Assembly: GCA_950106755.1 (NCBI GenBank) | Contig: OX467083.1 | Location: forward strand, 50,606,555 to 50,670,554 | Direction of reading: 5' to 3' | Source: Climacium dendroides | Taxonomy: Eukaryota > Streptophyta > Bryopsida > Hypnales > Climaciaceae | DNA: 64,000 nucleotides | Part shown: in pieces, positions 58,091 through 64,000 of the stretch | Numbering within the stretch: position 1 is the stretch's first letter | Layout: every line of letters begins with the position of its first letter | Notes under the pieces: model-generated | What the model was told of the DNA's origin: nothing | Seen by the model: only the letters and a program-made list of their open reading frames with translations | Database searches by the model: none | Made by a program: the position numbers and the translations under genes

Positions 58091-58835
58091 AAGTCCTTGG
58101 ATAACTTTGGGTTGTAGAAGACCACCCACTTCCAATCCAAATCGCCAAGTTACGTCACCGTTTGGCCTCCCGAACTTCCAACCGATGTAATTTTGCGCTT
58201 AGAGCTCTAAATCCAACATGCGAGCCCATTCCAATGATATTCCACATACCATACTTTTTTGTAGGATTCATTGGGAACCCCTCACACCTAGCCCTCAAAT
58301 GTCCCAACACCACTAGGACCCAATCAACTTTGAATAGCCATACCTTTTAGCTTACAACTCCAAATTGCGCGTTCTTTGCGCCACTAGAAGCGTATTGTCA
58401 AGAGCTTTCCAAGCATGTATGGCATTTTCTCGTCCATTTCAAAATCAGGGCAACATTGCGACCTGTTTGATCGGGAGTCTCTCAAATCTTCTTACCTAGT
58501 CTATTGCAAGCCTGGAGAAGTCACCTCCAAGGTCCCCCCTTGCGCACTAAGGTTCATTGGACACCCCAAGTAGATAGGGGCGTGACACTTACCCCCACCA
58601 AATAGGGTTGATGCGCTCATCAACATTACTTCTTGTCAGAAGCATTGAGTTAAAAAGGGTAGCCATCCCCCTCAACACTTTCATTGCATTCTGGGTAGCT
58701 AACCCCGCAATGATCCAAGTACTCATTTACTTAGTTCAAATGGCTAAGTCTCCAATGCATTCAAATGGCTAAGTCTCTAATGCATTCAAATTAGTTCTAC
58801 CCATTTTGAAAGAACATTAATCCTCCAACATCTAT
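58091..58835. other. Unassigned non-coding sequence between F'' and GT copy 2
   Basis: No open frame of note. It looks like part of a further retroelement, ending around AGATAGGGGCGTGACACTTA near 58585, followed by a short repeated word (AAATGGCTAAGTCTC, twice at about 58738-58775). The last four bases, CTAT, precede the GT terminus. Confidence 0.3.
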
Positions 58836-59557
58836 AAGGCCTTATTCATTAAATTGAGACAAAATGGTCATTTTGAGACTTGAAAAATTGAAAACCAAAG
58901 CCCCATTTCACAAAGAGTTGTTGAATTCAATGATAAATAGAACTATAAAAACATCAATAAGAAGTTGCACCTAAAGGCATAGAAGTGGTGATTTAATATG
59001 ATGACAATCAATTTAATAATGCGATGGTTCTAAAGGTGCTTTTAAGGAAGTTAATCAAGCGAATGAGTTCACTCCAAGTTAAGAAGCTTCGAAGAACCGT
59101 GTCATTTGCAATAGACTAGATCATTCACAGTGAAAACGAACGGATCATTGAGTTTATTTATGATTTTTCCAAATCCATGTGAAAACAATATAATTCTTCA
59201 TAGTTACATGTCGTAGCACATCCTCTGTGTTCTAGTTTCTGTATATTTGCTAATCTATTTATAGTAACTACAATATGTCCGTACATACTCAATTTCTCTG
59301 AGTACTTACAATTCAAGTATCATTCTACTCATGGTAAAAATTAAGAGGCTACAAAATGGATGGATTCTAAAACATGTCTGACTTATGTACACATTTTTTC
59401 TCACATTTTTTCAGGGAGGTCTGATCCATCAATCTTTGCTGCTTCCATTGCTTGCAACTTTGCAAGCCCTCGTAGGATATCCTCGCGCCTCGAAGGATAA
59501 TGCGACCGACCTCGACTATCAGAAGTATCCCAATCATTCAAACTCTGCGTAGCCCTA

Positions 59558-62101
59558 TGTGGGAGCACGGGAATCCAGTCTTTAGGTTTAAAAGGGAAAT
59601 AAGGGGAATAGAGCTTTTTACTCCCTATTTTTTTTCGTTTTTCGTTAGAAAAGTAGACCGTAAGTAGTTAGGAATTGGATACCGGAATAGGGTTACTTTA
59701 GAATAGATAATAGTATTAACAGAAGTAACCGGAAACCGAAAACCGAAAGTCCGGAAACGGCATAGATAGGTCAGGAGTAGCTCAAAGTGAGTTTTATTAG
59801 AAACCGGAAACTAGAAGAGAGCGGGAGCAGGGACCGGAAACGGAACCGGAACTCGCACCAGCACCCCTTCCGGTCACCGAAGAAGAAGTAAAGGCGAAGG
59901 ACAAGATGGAGGACGTACCAAGCTCTTCCATCCGGTCAGAGCCTAAAGGAGAAATGACTTCCCTACTGGAGGAAGTGACGGACGTTGCTCTTAATGCAGC
60001 GCGAGCAGTAGAAGCTGCTGAGGAAGAGAAGACCGGAGAAGTGGAGACAACAAGCAAGGCGAGGGAACCATTGGAGGAGGTGAAGGCCGCAGCTGAAGAG
60101 AAGACGAGATCTGGACCGGAACCGTCCGAGAAGAAGAACGTGCCCAAACCAGGGTTGAGCACCAAGTTTATCGACCTAAGTGAGTTATCTCCAGTCTCTC
60201 CAACTCCTCCTGCAAAGACACAAAAGATATTTCCTTCCACCCTACTCAACTTAGCTTTGGGAAGCGAAACTGGGTCAATGGAGGAAAGGAAGACCGGATC
60301 ACAGGGGCAAGGATCCGGGAAGGGTAGAACGATTGAGGAAACCACTCCTCAGAGTACTAGGGCCAATGTTCCGCCCACACCAACCACGCAGAAGAAGAAG
60401 CCTCCAATTATGAAAAAGAGGACGATTCTAGAGGATGATGACGAGGAGGAAGAAGAAGAAGAAGAAGAGGACGAGGATGAAGAATCCGGTACTAAGGAAG
60501 ACTCGGAGCCGTATTCTGACCCGAATCAAGCACTAGCAGAGACTCAGGCGACTAAAGCTGCAACATCTAAGAAAAAAAAGCTCGCTGCGCGGAGTAAGGT
60601 ACGCCAGGGATAGAAGACCGGAACTGGAAAGAAGCCGGCCGTGAAGAAGTTAAAAACTTAGAAAGTTACGTAGGATAAATTTTTGAGGATAGGGTGGTGA
60701 AAATCTGAAGTTTTGGGATAGTTGTACATAATTAGGAAAATTACTTTTTGAGTGACACGGCCACTAGCAGTTGGAAAGTGACCGGATCCGTAATTATAGG
60801 ATCTGAGATCCACTTTTAGCAGAAATAGTGGGAGTTTGAGTGAAAGTCAACAGGGCTAGAAAATAGCAAGGGAATGAAACGTGTTGGGCCCTAATTGGCT
60901 GGAGCGTTACTTTTAGGTTAGGATTTTGAGGGAGTAGTTTAGTATTTAAATCCGGGACTTCTTTGGTCCCGGTGTGCATCTTTATCTTACCTTCTTATAT
61001 TCATGAGTACCTAGGAGTTCGCTCTTAGCGTGATTGAAACAAATCATAGTTGTGTGTACTTGACACTTGTCCGTGTTTTGGAAGTCCAGGTTGGAAAGTG
61101 AGTGTAAGTGGATACAAGGTGTACCCGGATGCTGAGTTTATCCGGTCCAGTATTGAATTAGTGCGTGTAGATGGAGGCAGAAGGGATCTCTAGTGTGGAC
61201 TAGGAATGGACTCGGAAGGGATTACAGATTGAGGACCACTCTCCGGAAAGAGTAAGGGTTAGCACGCCTCCGCAGCGCTCATTTCCCCTCTCTTCCCCGC
61301 TAGTTCAGACCGGATTTAGGACTAACTCAGTAGGCTGTCGTTGTAGCATTGGTTAGGAGGAATTAGACCGGCCTACGTGACTTGCTGGACATGACTGCGT
61401 TTCCTTTCCAGTTGTGAGGACGGTCTGTTTTCTCATTTGTAGGATTTGAAAGTTTATTTTTGAAAGTTTGATTACATAGTGAAACTTCTGACACTTTAAA
61501 ATCAGAGGGTAGGAGTTAAGCTTCCTTCCTAAAGCCCAATTAAGCAGATCCCTCGTCGAAAGGTTAAAATCCACATGGTTACAAGTAGAGATCTAGACCG
61601 GATGTGAATACTAGAGGTTAAGGTTAGATCTGTGGAAACGCAGATTCCGGTTACGGTCTGTAAAACGTAAATACATGTAACTACCAAAGGTATGTGAATA
61701 GAAGTGTTGGGAGAATTACAGGATAGTGTATAGCTGTGGGGTAGTAAACTAACCAATTAGAGAGTCTGTGTGATAAACAAGTGGGTGTTAGACCGGAATC
61801 AATCCGGTCAGTGTTGTTAGATCGGGAAGATCCGGTCTAAAGTGTATTAGTAATTGTTGGACCGGGGGGGATCCGGTCGTGTTTGTCCGAGGAAACAAAG
61901 AGGCCAAGTGGAAGTTCCGGTCTATTGTTTTGCTTGGGGTTTTTGTGTTTGTGTGTTTCGTGACCATCACTCTACCATTTTCCGGTAATTGTGAACCTAG
62001 GAAATTCGATCTTCGTGGGAACGATACTCGAGTCACTTTAAGGCCTCTTTTAAGAAATATTGAGCCTTAGAGAAGGATTTTTGCTTTCCTGTGCTACGAC
62101 A
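59558..62101 (+). mobile_element. Element D, nested in GT copy 2
   Basis: It begins TGTGGGAGCACGGG and ends CTGTGCTACGACA, with CCCTA on both sides (59553-59557 and 62102-62106). It is 2544 bp with TG...CA ends and no direct repeats, so again like a single long LTR. A TATA-like TTTAGTATTTAAATCC lies at about 60932, downstream of the ORF. Removing D plus one CCCTA restores an open tail-gene frame (KRKA-RATQSLNDW). Confidence 0.8.
59906..60613 (+). CDS. Acidic/basic low-complexity ORF of element D
   Basis: It encodes 235 residues. An alanine/glutamate-rich helical start (EEVTDVALNAARAVEAAEEE) precedes PKPGLSTKFIDLSEL, a run of about 16 acidic residues near residue 180 and a lysine-rich end (KKKKLAARSKVRQG). 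It resembles only the C-terminal, disordered part of the gag-like ORFs; the globular domain is missing. No enzyme motif. Confidence 0.45.
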   Translation: MEDVPSSSIRSEPKGEMTSLLEEVTDVALNAARAVEAAEEEKTGEVETTSKAREPLEEVKAAAEEKTRSGPEPSEKKNVPKPGLSTKFIDLSELSPVSPTPPAKTQKIFPSTLLNLALGSETGSMEERKTGSQGQGSGKGRTIEETTPQSTRANVPPTPTTQKKKPPIMKKRTILEDDDEEEEEEEEEDEDEESGTKEDSEPYSDPNQALAETQATKAATSKKKKLAARSKVRQG

Positions 62102-62912
62102 CCCTAGCTTTCCGCTTTGGCCTTCGGATGCTTTCGGGAGCCTCCAAAGCATAATGAGATTTTGGACCTTTGAGGGGCGGCCTTGGTAGAACCGGTTTAG
62201 GGTTTAGGTCTATAACTACAATCTCAGTAGATTTTGAGCCCATACTTTGTCTTTGCTCTCTGACAATTCTTTGTCGAAGAAGACTATCCGATGACGGCGT
62301 TCGCCTTGCTCCCCGAGACTTCAAATGAGGTGATGGATTACCATCAAACGAAGTTTTACAAAACGAAACAGCCTTCCCGTGAAGTAAAATCTCCTTATCT
62401 CCCTTTAGAAGTGGATTTGATTCCACTCCAACAATGGGGATAGATGCTAACGGAGTTGAAGTTTGAACATCATCCTCGAGCCGAGGATATCTCACAACGT
62501 TGTCGACCGGGAGCTTTAGTTTCCGACTTGTGGGAGTGCCCATGCACGAAGTTGGTGATGCGGATCGTCCGTGGCTCGAGGACGTGCGCTTCAACGGCGA
62601 CGGAGAACAGATTGGAGTCCTTCCGGGTCCATGACTCGGGGGGCTGTCCACAACGCCGTCCTCAATATCCTCCTTTGAATAGTTGATGGCAACCGACGCA
62701 GCATCCGTAGCAGAGCGCAACATGTAGGGCTTAGAGAAGGGAGCCGTTTCACAGCTTCCACCATCGGATTTGGAGTCACTCGATAGTGTCTTTTCCGATC
62801 CAGAGAGGAGGCTCCTTGTGATTTTTTGCTTCATAAGTGATCCCAAAAAGCGAACACCTTCGACCTGTACTAAATAATTATTAATAAGCTCAATTCTTGC
62901 CTTCCGCATCAA
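62094..62912 (-). CDS. Tail gene of GT copy 2
   Basis: One open frame, better preserved than at 36535-37289: MKQKITRSLLSGSEKTLSSD, then KPYMLRSATDAASVAINYSK, SPLKRTSSSHG, RYPRLEDDVQT and TPSSDSLLRQRIVREQRQS. An acceptor TTTAGTACAG lies near 62862. Beyond D the frame continues in the flank left of 59558 (GRSHYPSRREDILRGLAKLQ and on to a stop near 59415), so the original protein was about 50 residues longer. It is basic, rich in SP/TP, and lies downstream of the phosphatase in both copies. Function unknown; a nuclear partner or substrate of the phosphatase is a guess. Confidence 0.55.
   Translation of the reverse strand: MMRKARIELINNYLVQVEGVRFLGSLMKQKITRSLLSGSEKTLSSDSKSDGGSCETAPFSKPYMLRSATDAASVAINYSKEDIEDGVVDSPPSHGPGRTPICSPSPLKRTSSSHGRSASPTSCMGTPTSRKLKLPVDNVVRYPRLEDDVQTSTPLASIPIVGVESNPLLKGDKEILLHGKAVSFCKTSFDGNPSPHLKSRGARRTPSSDSLLRQRIVREQRQSMGSKSTEIVVIDLNPKPVLPRPPLKGPKSHYALEAPESIRRPKRKARVS
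62470..62490. repeat. Palindrome site in GT copy 2 tail gene
   Basis: Reads TCATCCTCGA GCCGAGGATAT, with paired differences from consensus in both arms (CC against GG). It translates as PRLEDD. A further diverged candidate is near 59475-59500 (GATATCCTCG...CGAAGGATAAT). Confidence 0.7.
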
Positions 62913-63076
62913 CCAAATAGCACTTCGAGGGCATACAAATTCTTAAACATTGAGCCAGAAGATGATTTTTAAAAAAAGGGTTTCATATATTAATTACAAC
63001 GAATGGTCATTTACTTGAAATACATAGTACAAAATGCCTGGACCCCTGCATGTTCAATCACACGGAAGTGTAAACT

Positions 63077-63919
63077 CTAAGTCGAAGTGTAAACTCTATG
63101 GCGACGCGTCTCTACACGTAGACCTACTGCGGAAAGCTCGTATGAGCAATTCATGACCTTCGCGGACTCTTTCATGCCCTCAATGATATCTTGGAGGGCA
63201 TGGTCATTTGGACCGGGCGGGTCTAACCCGATCCAATTCTCATTGACGTATTGTTGCATCCCGTTGTCCGGACAGTTGGAATGCAACCTCCGGAGCCAAG
63301 GGAGCAGCTCGCCCATGAGCACGTCGTCCCTCCGCTTGGAATGACTCCAAGTCTCGAGGAACAAGGCATTCCCATTATCATTGCAAATACTCTTTTCAAG
63401 AGAATCATCAATGAGAAGGATATTCCGATCGTTAAAGTACGGGCCCTGACTATGAATGGTGAACATGCCATCCTCAATAATCTTCAAGCAGAACACTTTG
63501 TTTCTACGATGGAAGAACTTTCCAGGAGCGACTTCTACCTTCGAACACTGCTCCTGGCCTAGTATATCGAAGGGGGCCCTGCAATTGCTGAACAGGTGCC
63601 CAGCAATCGGTTCTGCATTATGCTTCATCATGGTGGACCACACAATGACCCTATGTGCAATTTTCGACACCTGCCGCAAGAATTCCCTGACATTCTGTCT
63701 AGCGAATACTGCTTTCGATCCGATGACAGTCCGGAAACGATGGCTAAGAACGTTGTCTTCAAGCCTATAAGACTTCAATTTATCAGCAAACGACCTCGGC
63801 ATGCTCTGGCAAAGTACGCTGTTCAGATCTAAGACAATATTCAGCCATTTTCTCCGCGGCGGAGGCATCAAAGGACGCAAGCTCGTTCGCAAGACCTCTC
63901 TTCGCCCCTCCGATGCTAC
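63077..63919 (-). CDS. FCP1/NIF-like phosphatase of GT copy 2
   Basis: About 280 residues, collinear with 35458-36288. It shows WLNIVLDLNSVLCQSM (motif I, again Asn at the second acidic position), FLRQVSKIAHRVIVWSTMM, FCLKIIEDGMF, NILLIDDSLEKSICNDNGNALFLETW, and WSHSKRRDDVLMGELLPWLRRL, which is nearly identical in the two copies. It has no stop. The upstream 35-nt putative intron is at 63920-63954. Shared residues over the whole length, with many silent and conservative differences, suggest selection on the protein after the copies separated. The catalytic nucleophile Asp is kept, but the usual general acid is Asn. Confidence 0.65.
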   Translation of the reverse strand, partial: VASEGRREVLRTSLRPLMPPPRRKWLNIVLDLNSVLCQSMPRSFADKLKSYRLEDNVLSHRFRTVIGSKAVFARQNVREFLRQVSKIAHRVIVWSTMMKHNAEPIAGHLFSNCRAPFDILGQEQCSKVEVAPGKFFHRRNKVFCLKIIEDGMFTIHSQGPYFNDRNILLIDDSLEKSICNDNGNALFLETWSHSKRRDDVLMGELLPWLRRLHSNCPDNGMQQYVNENWIGLDPPGPNDHALQDIIEGMKESAKVMNCSYELSAVGLRVETRRHRVYTST

Positions 63920-64000
63920 CTGATCAAAGCAAAACAAATGAGAATTGGAGTTACCTGAATAAATGCAGAAGTGGGAGAGCCAGCAAGCGGACAGATGCAT

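Larger units (their letters stand above)
58836..64000 (-). mobile_element. GT copy 2, inverted, incomplete at window edge
   Basis: It begins AAGGCCTTATTCATTAAA then TTGAGAC, the same terminus as GT copy 1, and the following AAAATGGTCATTTTGAGAC matches the copy 1 right end. Genes run on the minus strand in the same order relative to this end: tail gene, then phosphatase. The preceding CTAT equals the copy 1 target, hinting at target preference. Element D is nested at 59558-62101. The rest lies beyond 64000. Confidence 0.8.

Overview
Kind of sequence. The window is nuclear eukaryotic DNA dominated by nested mobile elements, with no ordinary host housekeeping gene that I can recognise. GT-AG introns, TATA boxes, CACTA transposons, gag-like ORFs in elements with TG...CA ends and 5-bp target duplications, and stop codons that look like decay at CG and CHG sites all point to a land plant. 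A bryophyte, lycophyte or fern is my guess, at low confidence. No rRNA, tRNA or CRISPR array was seen.

Layout. (1) 1-7188: part of an element with two divergent genes. On the minus strand is a broken multi-exon gene with a ParB/Srx-like motif; on the plus strand is a MULE-like, SWIM-finger transposase. (2) 7189-15200: non-coding DNA rich in AGTCAC/GTGACT motifs that ends as a CACTA terminus at 15200, split by a 3.5-kb element (copy A, 10007-13551). (3) 15201-16327: the head-to-head start of a RING-type gene and a protein-kinase gene. (4) 16328-38781: element copy B, cut in two by a 20.6-kb DNA transposon at 17250-37841, here called GT. (5) 38782-40925: a second gag-like element, E. (6) About 40926-53755: a kinase/RING element, K, with inverted AT-rich repeat arms, itself hit by copy C (43999-47555). 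(7) 53756-58090: rearranged gag-like copies F, F' and F''. (8) 58836-64000: an inverted, incomplete second GT copy, hit by element D (59558-62101).

The main discovery candidate is GT. It has 25-bp terminal inverted repeats, a CTAT target duplication that restores the interrupted ORF when removed, and a second copy. It carries a DUF7869-like gene, a gene joining a ParB/Srx-like motif to a decayed N4/N6 DNA-methylase-like C-terminus, and an FCP1/NIF-like HAD phosphatase gene with a conserved basic, serine-rich tail gene. About twenty copies of one 21-bp palindrome lie in its intergenic, intronic and coding DNA. A DNA-binding protein encoded by the element may recognise these sites; that is inference.

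How the parts relate. GT and the 1-7188 element share a plan: a transposase-like gene diverging from a ParB-like/methylase-like gene. K has another divergent pair, kinase and RING, fired from a shared minisatellite flanked by two outward-facing TATA boxes. Most genes carry in-frame stops that a single C-to-T change would explain, so most copies here look dead, although their architecture is still readable.
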